The notes beneath the pieces were generated by a model. That model saw only the letters and a program-made list of their open reading frames with translations, was not told where the DNA came from and did not search any database. This document shows positions 44,601 through 55,019 of a stretch of 64,000 nt of DNA, one piece after another. Made by a program: the position numbers and the translations under genes. Source of the DNA: Omphiscola glabra (Eukaryota > Mollusca > Gastropoda > Lymnaeidae); the NCBI GenBank assembly GCA_964017045.1, contig OZ024808.1, positions 24,122,918-24,186,917 of the forward strand, read 5' to 3'. Every line of letters begins with the position of its first letter. Position 1 is the first letter of the stretch.

Positions 44601-47600
44601 ATGTCGCTTTAAGCGCCCGTGTGCTGGGAGGATGGTTCGGTTTGTCTTATGGCGTGAATCCATGCTAACTTCTGTTAAACGCACATACTCATTGTATTCA
44701 CAGTTCCTTATACTGAAATTTTTCTAATGCATAGTGTATCTATCAACAACATGCACGCTTGTACATTACAATGGAGAACTGTTCTCGTAACGGAAGGCAT
44801 CAATTGTCTTTTGATCTTAAATCACGCAACAGCATGTCATCAACTTAATATGACACATTTTTATTTCTTCATCGTGTCATCAGATTTGCTCTGTGACGTA
44901 CGGCCAGGGTCAGCCTATAATAAAGTGCATGAAAGAAGGGGTGAGTACTCTATCACTAGTTTATCTCAAAATTGTCACGCAGTGATGGAGCTGCACGCGT
45001 TAAGAAATATTACTATTTTAGATAGATAAATCTTTTAAAAAATTAAATATAAAGAACGAAAATTGGGGCGTGGGTTGGTGAGTGAAGGGGGTAGAGAACA
45101 GCTGGTGTTCTATTTTTTTTAAACACTGACACTGCCAACCATGGACTTGGCCTCAATCAGATGTGATGATGTCAGCTGTCTTTTATCTGTTCATACACAT
45201 CTTTTTTTCTGTAACAGTTGTGTATGGTAAAGATTTAAAACAAAATTAGGATGGCTTAGAGTCAACAATTTAAAAAAAACACATAAATTAACGTATTTAT
45301 TGTAAGGTTAACACATTGTTGTTAGCATGCACATAAAGAAGTAATATCATGGATTGCTCATTAAAAATTATCAGCTTTTACAATTAATAGTGTTTATATT
45401 TTGAACACATGAATTCTTCAGCAATTGTTAATGCGTCATATCTATGTGTCCTTAGTTAGGTGACCAGAATGGGGTTTTTTGGTGTTTTTTTTCCAAGACG
45501 TCTAACAATGATAATCATGTTTTTGTTAGCCATTTTGTAGGCTATGTTTAGTAATGCACGTCCATAGATTGTGTGGCACGTCCATAGATTGTGTGGCACG
45601 ACCATAAATTGTGTGGCACGTCCATAGATTGTGTGGCACGTCTATAGATTGTGTGGCACGTCCATTAGATTGAGTGGCACGTCCATTAGATTGTGTGGCA
45701 CGTCCATAGATTGTGTGGCACGTCCATTAGATTGAGTGGCACGTCCATTAGATTGTGTGGCACGTCCATAGATTGTGTGGCACGTCCATAGATTGTGGGG
45801 CACGTCCATAGATTGTGTGGCACGTCCATAGATTGTGGGGCACGTCCATAGATTGTGGGGCACGTCCATAGATTGTGTGGCAAGTCCATAGATTGTGTAG
45901 CACGTCCATTAGATTGTGTGGCACGTCCATTAGATCGTGTGGCACGTCCATAGATTGTGGGGCACGTCCATAGATTGTGGGGCACGTCCATAGATTGTGT
46001 GGCAAGTCCATAGATTGTGTGGCACGTCCATAGATTGTGTGGCACGTCAATAGATTGTGGGGCACGTCCATAGATTGTGTGGCATGTCCATAGATTGTGT
46101 GGCACGCCCATAGATTGTGTGGCACGTCCATAGATTGTGTTTAAGCTGAAGGCGTCTTCTTAGTTGTTAGTGCATTTTAAATAGCAACATTTAACTATAA
46201 GAATATATTTTATTTGCTTAATTTTTCATAAAATGTTTTCTAAAACAATAATTAATATTTATTTCATTTTTTTTGGTTTAAAAAATGAATCTTGAAATTA
46301 TAGTAAACATTGTGTTCATTTGATTTGGTCAGAATTCGAATAAAGTGACCAAAGAATCAATTTTCATTTTAAGCTACGTCGCCATGAAGTTTGATGAATT
46401 ACAAACTTTAAAATAAAATATTTTTTTAACCCCACACCAACAAAAAACAACAACAACAAATAATAGAAAGAAAAAAAAAACATAAAATAAACACAGTAAT
46501 ATCAGGCAAACTTCCTTTTAAGTAATGCTTCTTTTGCTCGTTCTCCTGTTCTCTGTTCATGGACGATGGAACTCGATTTTATTTAACAAATCAAAATCTC
46601 GTAAAATGCTTCACCAACGCTTGAGACTCTTTTTAACTACTTGCAGGACTGTAGCAGGGCGATTGCTCACCCGTTAGGAGTTTGTACAGGAGGGGGAGTA
46701 GAGATCCCGCACGAAAGATGTGAGCTCTGCTGTAAGACGAATGCTTGCGTCACAGACATATCACTTGTCCTACAGCAGGAATTCGGTAAGCCCTTCGGAT
46801 TTATCACTTAGCTGAATACAGTTTTTCATGTGCGCCACATTGATCATCAAATGTGAAACACAGTCGACGCTTTCTCACTAAGACAATCGTATGGTCAATC
46901 TTATCCCACACTGCAGTGTTAGCATTATGAATGTTGTCACGTCTAGTAATGATTGGTTTCTGTCATCAAATTCTTGTACACGTACATCCGTCGTCATCAC
47001 TCCGAACCGAACACAAGTCCTTTTCTCCAGGAGCAGTGTTAACTTTAAACCAGAAAAAATATCTATCGGGTTGAATAATGAATCAAACATAAGTAAAGTT
47101 CCGCTCTCAATAGATAGGAAAACGGTACAACCTTCTCCCACTATTCTCTCACTTCAACTGCCGAACGAGTAGCACGTGCACACAAAACACAAAAACAGGC
47201 TAACGACACTACGTCACAGCTACTAAAAAAAACCACATCACTATTCGTCACAAGCCTTATGGCGCCAAAGCTTTCATTAACTAAAGTTACCACCCAAGAC
47301 GCACCGCGTGCAATAAAACACAATATTCGGTGCGCAAAAATTACGAGTGAAGATCCATGCTTCGACTCGGCCGTCGACTCCTTGAAAGTATATGGAAAGA
47401 GTGAGTCCCATGATTTGAATTTTTTTTTGCTGGCATCGGTCCCCACAATGTGACGATAGTAAGGAATTCGTTGGACGAAATCCACAAGGCCTGTGATTAT
47501 TCTTCTAGGATTATAAACTGGTTTTAACAGCAAATCGCCTCTCTCCACGCCCCTGGATAACCCAAGGGAAAATCATGTGGATAATACAGCTTGGCACTAG

Positions 47601-50600
47601 TGGCGTCGCAGGAGCCGTGGGAATGTTTCATTGTACCAATGTTATCCGCCTTCGGGACTCCATCTCCGGGTTTGAGTTCAGATTCCCTCCCAAGGTTAAC
47701 TAGTCCCATCCAACGGGGATGCTTGACTGGGCTTTGGTGGGGATTGAACTCCAGACCATCAACTTGAGATTTGCTCAGTTAGAGCACTCGGCCACCCAGC
47801 ACCCAAAACCCAAGATTAGAACTAAACCATCAGCAACACTATGGTTAAAGTTTCTTACTTCTTCTAACATATTTTTAATAAATAAAATGCAAGTCAAGTC
47901 AGCTTTAAACAAAGTCTCTTAGATTATTTTATTATTTTAGTGTTGACTTGTATAAAGGTGCTATATTCGTTGTTTGTTTTTTTCCATTAAGGAGCCCATA
48001 AGGTAGATCCTGGTCTGTTTTGTCCCGGCCAGTGCTCTGAGATCGATTTATCAACGTGTGTGAAAACTGGCACTCACTGCACTGCCGGCCAGGTAGGATA
48101 TAATCTTTAATATCTTTCAATTACAATACATTTGGTCTCAAAACAAAGAATATCTCTTTTAAAAATTATAATTTTTGTAATGTTTAATATATAGCTCCTA
48201 GGAATTTATAAATGTACGTTAAATTAATAATACAATCTTAAGATTTATTTGAAAAGAAAAAAACACATTTTAAAAAAAGACAATGTTTTCTATGTCCACA
48301 GTTCTGTCGAGTAAATGTCAACGAGCTGTATGTTATACAAGGACAATGCTTGAACAACCATGAACAACAGGTTAGTGTAAAATTGTTCTGAAATAAAATT
48401 TGTGTACAATTATTTGCATAAATCATGAAAGAATAATAAACGTTATTTCTCTTTTTTTAAAAAAAAACACCTCTCACTTAATTTGAAATCAACAGCGTAT
48501 ATAAAAAGCATTAATTTTATAAAGATACGTTGATAATATGCTGAAAGATCAATGTTTTCTTGGATCTAGCTAGTACTGTCAGAGTTAATCGGCTTAACTA
48601 TCTTAATGTATCTCTGTGGATTCTATCTCTTTCACCACTTAAATTTTTTAGACTCTAGTTTCTGTCCTTTTTCTAGAAATGCCTCGACGACCAGGCGAGA
48701 AATCCTTGTGTCAGTGCTGTTGGCACGGTGTCCTCTTGTGTCCTGGACTGCTGTGAGACCACATCTTGCCTTGGCGTGCACTTCGGAGCGTACATGGGTA
48801 ACCTTATTGGTGTGCACACTTTTTTTTCATATTTAAGGGCCCACGATCAATTTATTGATCATTTTGACTCCTGGTTTGAATTCAGAGCTAGCTTTCTCTT
48901 TCACCCGGGGTGCCAAGGATGTTTTTGGATTTAACGGGGATTGAACTCCAGACCACCACTTTTTGGAATGAGTCAGCACAGACCAATCGGCCACCCAGTA
49001 ATACTTTCAATGTATTCACTAAGCTCTGTTTAGATTTTTAGAATTTATTATATTTCAAATGATTCATTTGCTTTGTTAAAGAATAATTATTTGTTATGTC
49101 CTTTAAAAATTCCCGACCAGGTGCTGGAACCGGAACGAATGTTGTCTTAGCGACAGGAGCTCTCACACTCGCCCCAACGCCTGCACCTACCCCTGAACCA
49201 ACGCAGGCACCGGTGCAGGCAACAACACATGTGGTCGCGCAAGTTGACACACAGGGCAGTAGTAAGTGGTAACCATGATGATTCTCTAAATTTAAAGCTT
49301 GTTATTAATCTATAATATCAATATTTTTTAAGACGCAACACCACACAGTCTGATTGTAATAGGAAATTAGTAAAACAAAGTATGGGAAAACCTAAAAAAA
49401 AAAATGAACGCAACAAAACAACGAATGTGTCGGCAGGAAGCCTACGTCAGCGAAGAAACAACTGAACAAAAAAACAGAAGGAAAAAAACAGAATTAAAAT
49501 TTAAAAATAACACCTAGCTGAAAGGTAGTATCCGAAAGGACATCAAAAATTGTGCTGGAATCACCCCCTTATTACTAATTCTAATAGGAGGGTTAGTCTG
49601 TTGCCAAAGTCAAGCAACGTCGGGAACAACAAATGAGTTGGAAAAAGTCCCCCCCCCCCCCCCCCCCCCCCCCACGTTCTGAAATTTTGTACAAAAATTC
49701 GCCAAATTACGACGGGCGCTGTGAGCTTGGCCGCACATTTACCGATTAGTCGTGAATCACCGTTCCTTGGATAACCGCTCGGTAACGTTTCATGCTATTC
49801 TAAACCTTGGTGCCAGCAGCTTCATTTCCATGGTGAACGCTTCCGTATGGCGACGTAACCGTGCGCAGAGGTGAATGGAACACTGTGTCTGGTCGGCGGC
49901 GCGTTGGTGATCACTAATCATGTGGAGTCGCGAAGAGCCACCAAAGGCGCCCCCGGAGCTCCACCGAAACTTCACGCCACAACGGGTGGTGGATGGTCGG
50001 ACGGCCTAGGAATAGAAAGCAGGACCATTTTCATATAATTTACGCTTGGATAGGCCAAATAAATCTCGAACGGGCCAAAAAAAGGGGGGTGGTACATGGG
50101 ATTTCGAATATCACAGGAAGTCCGTAACAATGATTATGTGGAAGAAGCCAGGATGTTGTAACCTGCCCTAGAAGGATTATTAATGAAGGTCAAGTCACAA
50201 ATAAAGTCGGTCGCCTCTCGCTCTCATTTCATCTCGTGGCGAGAGGCAAAAGTCTCAGGTGGCGCACAAAACGAAAGTCGAGTGGTACGAGGGACGGGTC
50301 TGTGTTTCGTTGGTCCGGGGCACGGGATACAGTTCCTGTTCCCTTTCCCGTTCAGCTTTCGCTAGGACCCTGTGAAGGTCTGCGTCAACAAAAAGATATG
50401 GCTTGTGGGGCAGATCAAGGCTGAATGTCCCGAGAGATGAGTATGGACTTTTGGTTGCCACTTGCTGGATATAAGTTATGGAGCTGATAGGTCTGGTCAT
50501 GGTTGCTAGAACCTCTGACCTATTAAGATTACTAAGCATGTCCTTTCTGGTGGACACTGTTTCCTCTATTTAGGCAAAGACGGTCCTTGTTGCGTGGAAG

Positions 50601-51608
50601 GCCGTCTGAGCCAGAATATTACGCGGCACACTCTTTGAAACACGCTGCGTGTATGTCACACAATCTTTAAAACACGCATCGTTTCAACTGATCAATTAGC
50701 CTTCACACTTTAAAGTTATGCTAAAAATAATGTTCATGCCAAAATTCATGTTAAAATTATGCTAACAATAATGTTCATGCTAAAATTCAATTTAAAGTTA
50801 TGTTAAAAATAATGTTCATGCTAAAATTCATGTTAAAGTTATGCTAAAAATAATGTTCATGCTAAAATTCATGTTAAAGTTATGTTAAAAATAATATTCA
50901 TACCAACATATCACACACTCTTTAAAACACGCATCGTTTCAACTGATCAATTAGCCTTCACACTATTAAAGTTATGTTAAAAATAATGCTCAAGCTAAAA
51001 TTCATGTTAAAATTATGCTAACAATAATGTTCATGCTAAAATTCAATTTAAAGTTATGTTGAAAAAATGTTCATGCCAAAATTCACGTTAAAGTTATTTT
51101 AAAAATAATGTTCATGACAAAATTCACGTTATTCAGGTCTTTCAATGTTTCCATTAACGCAGACAGCCATGCCACTAACTTGCCGACCAGTGCGATAACG
51201 TGCACCGTTTGCGATGGTGGTTTATGCCACTCCGAACCCTTCAGTAGAACTTGTCCATCTGGTTTCTGTTCGAAAACTGTGCACAACTACGATGACGGCC
51301 AAATCATTATAACGAAAGGGTAGGTAGTGGCTGTACATTGTTTTAGTTTGAGATAACTAATTATAAAAGTTTTGGACGGCGATAAAGCTTTAAAATAGAT
51401 TAAATAGACACGAACAATCTGTGTCGCTAGACATGAACAATCTGTGTCGCTAGACATGAACAATCTGTGTCGCTAGACATGAACAATCTGTGTCGATATA
51501 ACAATATATATTAAGCTTTAATAATAATTTTACAATACACATAAGTAAACGTTTCGGCACATGCCTTCATCAGTGCAACAAGACATAGAAATAAGTAGAA
51601 ATCAAATT

Positions 51609-51655
<47 letters not shown>

Positions 51656-53270
51656 ATATAAATATACTACCTAAATAAGAAAGAGAGATGAAAAAAACCA
51701 GACAGAAACAAAGTAAAGAAGAATGGAGAGGAAGTGACTTGAAGTAAAATGTAAAAGCCCAATCAGAAAAAAGATATGGCAGTTACGTAATTTGTTCTCC
51801 ATATAGATCATATCCGATGTGTTACTAGTATACATTATACCAGTAACTGTAAAGTCAAAAATGACATCATGGTTGGTGCTATTGAAATATTTGGAGACCG
51901 GACAGAGAGCCTGTTTATTTATGTTATAAAAGTGTTCTCTAAATCGGTATCCAAGACGACGACCTGTCTCTCCTACGTATAATTTACCGCACTTTTATTA
52001 AGGATGGTGTAAATCACGTTGCGACTTCTGCAGGTAAAACCGTCCTTTATTTTGAATATGTCCAGATGGAAAATGATCTTATCAACTTGAATCAAGTAGG
52101 GACATGTGTTACAACGGCTACGATTGCAACTTTTGGTGCCTTTATGCGCTTGCCTTAACGGGAAGTGGCTTCCAAATAGCATGTCTCTAAGGCTCTTGTT
52201 CCTTACGGAAAGCGAAAAGAGGAGGTCTTCTGAAAACCTCATTGGTGACAGGGTCTGCCCTGAGAATTGAACAGTTTTTCAGGACCATAGAACGAGCTTT
52301 AAGGTTATGGGGATGAAAAGGAACAAGGCAACTAATCTCGACTTGGCGCTTAAGTAGAAGAACACTATCTCACACGTCCACCATGAAAGTATTATCAAAA
52401 ACAGTTATCACGTTACTTTTAAAGGTAAACCTTCTCTGCCAGTTAGTTTATGCCGATGGATAGACATACAGTTAGCCAATACTTTTTCTGACCATATTTT
52501 AGTCCCTAAAATGTACCAAGTACAAGCATCACACATCTGCTCCAGCGTCATACAGCTACTCCAGCACCACACATCTACTGTAGCGTCAAACATCTACTCT
52601 AGCGTCACACATCTACTCTAGCGTCACACATCTACTCTAGCGTCACACATCTACTCTAGCGTCACACATCTACTCTAGTGTCACACATCTACTCTAGCGT
52701 CACACATCTACTCTAGCGTCACACATCTATTCTAGCGTCACACATCTATTCTAGCGTCACACATCTACTCTAGCTTCACACATCTACTCTAGCGTCATAC
52801 ATCTACTCTAGCGTCACACCTTACAATATACTAGCCAACAAGGATAACATTGTGGTCTAAAGAATGATGCATTTTGTAGGGGAAATAATAATAACTATTA
52901 TCGATACAATGTCCGTGTGCTCACCATTATAACTTACCCTCCATAACAAATCTTCTTTATTTGATCTTTTACTTGATCTTTATTTGATATTTTAGTTGAT
53001 CGTTTATTTGATCGTTTATTTGATCGTTTATTTGATCTTTTACTTCCTCTTTTACTTGATCTTTTATTTGATCTTCATTCCAGCTGCGGTGACGCGAACC
53101 AGTGTGAAACTAAGTGGTGGGCAGAAACCAAACCCAATAAGGAATGTATGGATCAGCTGATTTGGCAAACGAACCCTAAAGGAACCCTGGCCTGCTACTT
53201 CTGCTGTGCATCGGGTCCAAACTGCAACGACCACCTGAACGATGTCAACAACCTCTTCCGCTTTTCATGA
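41583..53270 (+). CDS. Gene 3: complete three-domain Ly6/uPAR-type secreted protein
   Basis: Ten exons join in frame: 41583-41622, 43429-43565, 44884-44940, 46647-46785, 47992-48092, 48302-48370, 48677-48797, 49121-49261, 51163-51319 and 53084-53270 (TGA). The sum is 1149 nt, 382 residues. Order: signal peptide, A-type LU domain, B-type LU domain, Ala/Pro/Thr linker, C-terminal LU domain. It equals gene 2 with one extra B-type cassette between domain 1 and the linker. Each LU domain carries 12 cysteines, two more than a typical ten-cysteine LU domain. The product ends in a short polar tail after the last domain, so secretion is inferred. Function and partner are unknown. Confidence 0.88.
41650..42150. 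repeat. 41-base minisatellite with diverged edges
   Basis: Unit TGACAGTGTGACACTGTTTT plus GTGATGGTCTCATGTAGGATG. First intron of gene 3. Confidence 0.9.
42670..42885. repeat. 43-base minisatellite, 5 copies
   Basis: Unit ACAGCGTGGTGAGCCCAGCC plus CTAGGCTGTGGTACCTTGTATGT. Confidence 0.93.
43130..43428. repeat. Degenerate AACTTTCTGCT repeat up to the acceptor
   Basis: About 25 loose copies of an 10-11-base pyrimidine-rich unit that run straight into the acceptor of gene 3 exon 2 and provide its polypyrimidine tract. Confidence 0.85.
43429..43565 (+). CDS. Gene 3 exon 2, alpha exon of LU domain 1 (A type)
   Basis: Acceptor TGTTAAAG after a pyrimidine-rich degenerate repeat, donor GTAAGG, 137 nt. 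It reads LTCYSCDGHGRLFPACL and ends CHPGE, very close to gene 2 exon 2. Confidence 0.88.
43566..44883. other. Gene 3 intron, short repeats only
   Basis: C-runs at 43808 and 43837, and three copies of a 30-base unit TGTACATGGCTGTGTGGGTG plus AGTATGTCGC at 44517-44607. Nothing else recognised. Confidence 0.5.
44884..44940 (+). CDS. Gene 3 exon 3, beta exon of LU domain 1
   Basis: Acceptor GTCATCAG, donor GTGAGT, 19 codons, phase 0 to 0. It reads ICSVTYGQGQPIIKC. Confidence 0.87.
44941..45554. other. Gene 3 intron, unassigned
   Basis: AT-rich sequence without recognised elements; 46141-46646 on the other side of the array is the same. Confidence 0.4.
45555..46140. repeat. 20-base minisatellite, about 29 copies
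   Basis: Unit CACGTCCATAGATTGTGTGG, with a 21-base variant carrying an extra T. Antisense frames of the MDVPHNLWTCHTIYGRA type are artefacts. Confidence 0.94.
46647..46785 (+). CDS. Gene 3 exon 4, gamma exon of LU domain 1
   Basis: Acceptor ACTTGCAG, donor GTAAGC, 139 nt, phase 0 to 1. It encodes DCSRAIAHPLGVC, TGGGVEI and CELCCKTNACV. Confidence 0.88.
46786..47524. other. Gene 3 intron, unassigned
   Basis: Moderate GC, with antisense frames of 87 and 135 codons (46878-47141, 47141-47548) that join end to end but match no family I recognise; they lie directly against the SINE and may be part of an older element. Confidence 0.35.
47525..47803 (-). mobile_element. tRNA-derived SINE, copy 1
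   Basis: Read on the minus strand it opens CTGGGTGGCCGAGTGCTCTA (A box) and has GGTCTGGAGTTCAATCCCC (B box) about 50 bases on, the RNA polymerase III promoter of a tRNA-like head. A body of about 200 bases follows. It is not a functional tRNA: no cloverleaf with a proper anticodon arm is evident. Confidence 0.75.
47992..48092 (+). CDS. Gene 3 exon 5, alpha exon of LU domain 2 (B type)
   Basis: Acceptor CCATTAAG, donor GTAGGA, 101 nt, phase 1 to 0. It encodes FCPGQCSEIDLSTC and a further cysteine, matching the CPG-x-C exons of gene 1. Confidence 0.85.
48302..48370 (+). CDS. Gene 3 exon 6, beta exon of LU domain 2 (B type)
   Basis: Acceptor TGTCCACAG, donor GTTAGT, 23 codons, phase 0 to 0. 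It starts FCRVNVNEL and has GQCLNNHEQQ at its end. Confidence 0.84.
48677..48797 (+). CDS. Gene 3 exon 7, gamma exon of LU domain 2 (B type)
   Basis: Acceptor TTTTTCTAG, donor GTAACC, 121 nt, phase 0 to 1. It reads KCLDDQARNPC, then CVLDCCETTSCLGVHFG, closely like gene 1 exon 1871-2003. Confidence 0.87.
48824..49000 (-). mobile_element. tRNA-derived SINE, copy 2, with LINE-like tail
   Basis: Minus strand: tRNA-like head CTGGGTGGCCGATTGGTCTG, B box GGTCTGGAGTTCAATCCCCG, then a tail containing AAATTGATCGTGGGCCCTTA, the same as the end of the CR1-like LINE at 37000-37030. Confidence 0.78.
49121..49261 (+). CDS. Gene 3 exon 8, Ala/Pro/Thr linker
   Basis: Acceptor CCCGACCAG, donor GTAAGT (an in-phase alternative GT lies three bases earlier), 141 nt, phase 1 to 1. 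It is rich in Thr, Pro and Ala with the TQAPVQATTH run. It is the counterpart of the mucin-like exon of gene 1. Confidence 0.8.
49262..50600. other. Gene 3 intron, GC-rich probable element remnant
   Basis: A C-run of about 24 bases at 49648. From 49690 to 50560 the GC content is above the surroundings. A minus strand frame of 100 codons (50255-50557) includes VLATMTRPISSI but matches no family I can name. A LINE 5' region is a reasonable guess. Confidence 0.35.
50725..51130. repeat. 41-base minisatellite
   Basis: Unit TAAAGTTATGCTAAAAATAA plus TGTTCATGCTAAAATTCATGT, with a larger duplication: the segment ACACGCATCGTTTCAACTGA occurs at 50672 and 50929. Confidence 0.88.
51163..51319 (+). CDS. 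Gene 3 exon 9, first half of C-terminal LU domain
   Basis: The acceptor was chosen at TTAACGCAG because it alone gives the needed phase; an upstream TTCAG does not. 157 nt, donor GTAGGT. It encodes ITCTVCDGGLC, CPSGFCSKT and DDGQIIITKG, strongly like gene 2 exon 6. Confidence 0.87.
51395..51500. repeat. 23-base minisatellite, 4 copies
   Basis: Unit GACATGAACAATCTGTGTCG plus CTA. Confidence 0.9.
51500..52420 (-). mobile_element. Penelope-like element fragment with GIY-YIG domain
   Basis: Minus strand, in broken frames: NCSILRADPVTNEVF and FAFRKEQEP, CNRSRCNTCPYL and FTCRSRNVIY, then, after a frame change near 52000, KLYVGETGRRLGYRFREHF. This is the order of the region linking reverse transcriptase to the GIY-YIG endonuclease of Penelope-like elements. 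The 3' part holds an (AT)n tract and a CTGATGA-GAAAC motif. Confidence 0.75.
51551..51573 (-). ncRNA. Hammerhead-like core motif in Penelope-like 3' region
   Basis: On the minus strand: CTGATGA, a short hairpin GGCA-TG-TGCC, then GAAAC. CUGAUGA and GAAA are the two conserved boxes of hammerhead ribozymes, and Penelope-like elements are known to carry such motifs. Stems I and III and a cleavage site were not confirmed. Confidence 0.35.
52545..52830. repeat. 19-base minisatellite, about 15 copies
   Basis: Unit TCTAGCGTCACACATCTAC, diverged at the left edge. Confidence 0.92.
52950..53083. repeat. TTTATTTGATCTT repeat up to the acceptor
   Basis: About ten loose copies of a 12-13-base T-rich unit that end at the acceptor of gene 3 exon 10. 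Confidence 0.8.
53084..53270 (+). CDS. Gene 3 exon 10, second half of C-terminal LU domain
   Basis: Acceptor TTCATTCCAG, stop TGA, 187 nt. It contains CETKWWAETKPNKEC and CYFCCASGPNCNDHL, the full LU ending. AATAAA follows at 53288-53293. Confidence 0.9.
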
Positions 53271-53287
53271 GCTGATGTAATTTAGAA

Positions 53288-53293
53288 AATAAA
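53288..53293 (+). terminator. Gene 3 poly(A) signal
   Basis: Canonical AATAAA 18 bases after the TGA of gene 3. Confidence 0.6.
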
Positions 53294-54320
53294 TGTCGAG
53301 ACAATGCTGCATTAATGTTAACACAATTTAAAAAAAAAAGATTTAAAACACTACATGTTTCTGTAACTGCATAGTTTGTATAACTGTTTAATACAACTAA
53401 CTTCATCGTCACTGGGAATTTCTTACTATTGGAGTGATGTCTGGCTTTTGGTTGGTTGGTTGTTCTTTCGGTGTTTTTGTTTTGTTTGGGGTTTTGTTTG
53501 TTCGTAAGCTTTATTTCTTTCCGAGCCGGAAATATCACAATTTTAAAGAAACTGCACAACATTGTGAATGATTACTCACTTCTGGTTATAGGATTACATA
53601 GTTTTAAGAGGGTCTTTAACAAAATGCAATGTATATGATATCCAGTCATAATTTAATTCAGAAATTAGAGAAGGTTTGAAATTTTAATTTTTCAGACGTA
53701 CAATATTAAATTATTGATTAAGCAACACCGACAATCGCAACCCATGATTCTTTCTGCAGAAAAGTTAAACTTTTCATACTTTTGAACAATTAAAAACAAT
53801 AAAAATATTCTTCTAAAAATCGATAATCTTTTTGACCCCTAACATGGCCCTATTTTTAACTAAGCGATATGAAACAAAGTTTTTAAGACAGCCACGTATG
53901 CCTCAGATTCCTCCAAACTTAAACAGTGATTGTGAAGAATTAATTTGGACTAAAAATAAGGAGAAATCTCTGAGAAGTGAAGGTGGGAATAAAGTGATGC
54001 AGAAAAATGTTCAAATATGCCATGAAACCAGTGCAGCCAGCAAAACGTCATAGGCAGCTCTTTCTTTCTTTTTGTGTATTTGAGTAACAAAGAAATGCGC
54101 CGGTACTGACATCTTGTTCGTAGTTTAGGGGTCATCCCCTACTGCGACGTCATGCATCGACGGTGTTGTTGTCATGATCTTTGGATGATCTTTTATGAGG
54201 ATGTCTAAGTTATGGGACAATTTTGTGGCGATGGAAAAAGGGGGAAAAAAAAGGGGGGGGGGGTCGGGCAAAATTGGCGAACATCGAGTTACGTCATTTA
54301 TGGATGGTCCTTCAATTAAA
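53294..54320. other. Downstream of gene 3, unassigned
   Basis: AT-rich, with a 73-codon + frame at 53832-54053 (MTPNMALFLTKRYE start) that matches no family known to me and has no splice or repeat support. G-run near 54254. Confidence 0.35.
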
Positions 54321-54329
54321 CAGAAAATT

Positions 54330-54700
54330 ATTTTTTTAAATCATAGGTCATTATATTTTTTTAATCATAGGTCATTATATATTTTTTTAATCAGAGGTCA
54401 TTATATTTCTTTTAAACATAGGTCATTACATTTTTTTAAATAATAGGTCATTATATTTTTTTTAAATAATAGGTCATTATATTTTTTGAAATAATAGGTC
54501 ATTAATTTTTTTTTTAAAATAATAGGTGATTATATTTTGTTTAAATAATAGATCATTATATTTTTTTATCATAGGTCATTATATTTTTTTTTAAATAATG
54601 GGTCATTATATTTTTTTATCATAGGTCATTATATTTTTTTTAAACATAGGTCATTATTTTTTTCTAATAATAGGTCATTATATTTTTTGTTAGTTTAGCT
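54330..54700. repeat. ATAGGTCATTATATTTTTTT repeat
   Basis: About 17 loose copies with variable T-run length, unit about 20-22 bases. Confidence 0.88.
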
Positions 54701-55019
54701 CTGCTTAGCAAGAAAAAAGAAAGATAAAGAAATCTCAACAGGCGTCTTTAGTTTCGAGTGTTCTTTAGCTGTGTATGTTAACACTCGTGCCCTTTTTATA
54801 AACATGACATGTGGTTAACAAGTAATAAATATATTTTTCTCCTCCCATTTTACCAACGATTTTTTAAAGATATAGAAATAATTTCAACTCAGCACGCTGT
54901 GGCGACGCTAGTGTCCGAGTCGCCCGGTGCGAGCCAAGATTTTTTGGCTTTTTTTCCCTACGAAACAGGTCGAGTGCGAATACATCGTTTTAATGATTGT
55001 TTACCCAGACCTGCTTACG

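Noticed and set aside
45642..46131. Three overlapping antisense frames of 75-141 codons
   Set aside because: All read the 20-base minisatellite in different frames.
47710..47803. tRNA gene on the minus strand
   Set aside because: A and B boxes are present, but a second diverged copy with a non-tRNA body exists at 48824-49000, so it is a SINE head.
51108..51162. Upstream extension and Met start for the gene 3 exon at 51163
   Set aside because: The extension has no cysteines or similarity to gene 2, and the acceptor at TTAACGCAG gives the right phase and the same 157-base length.
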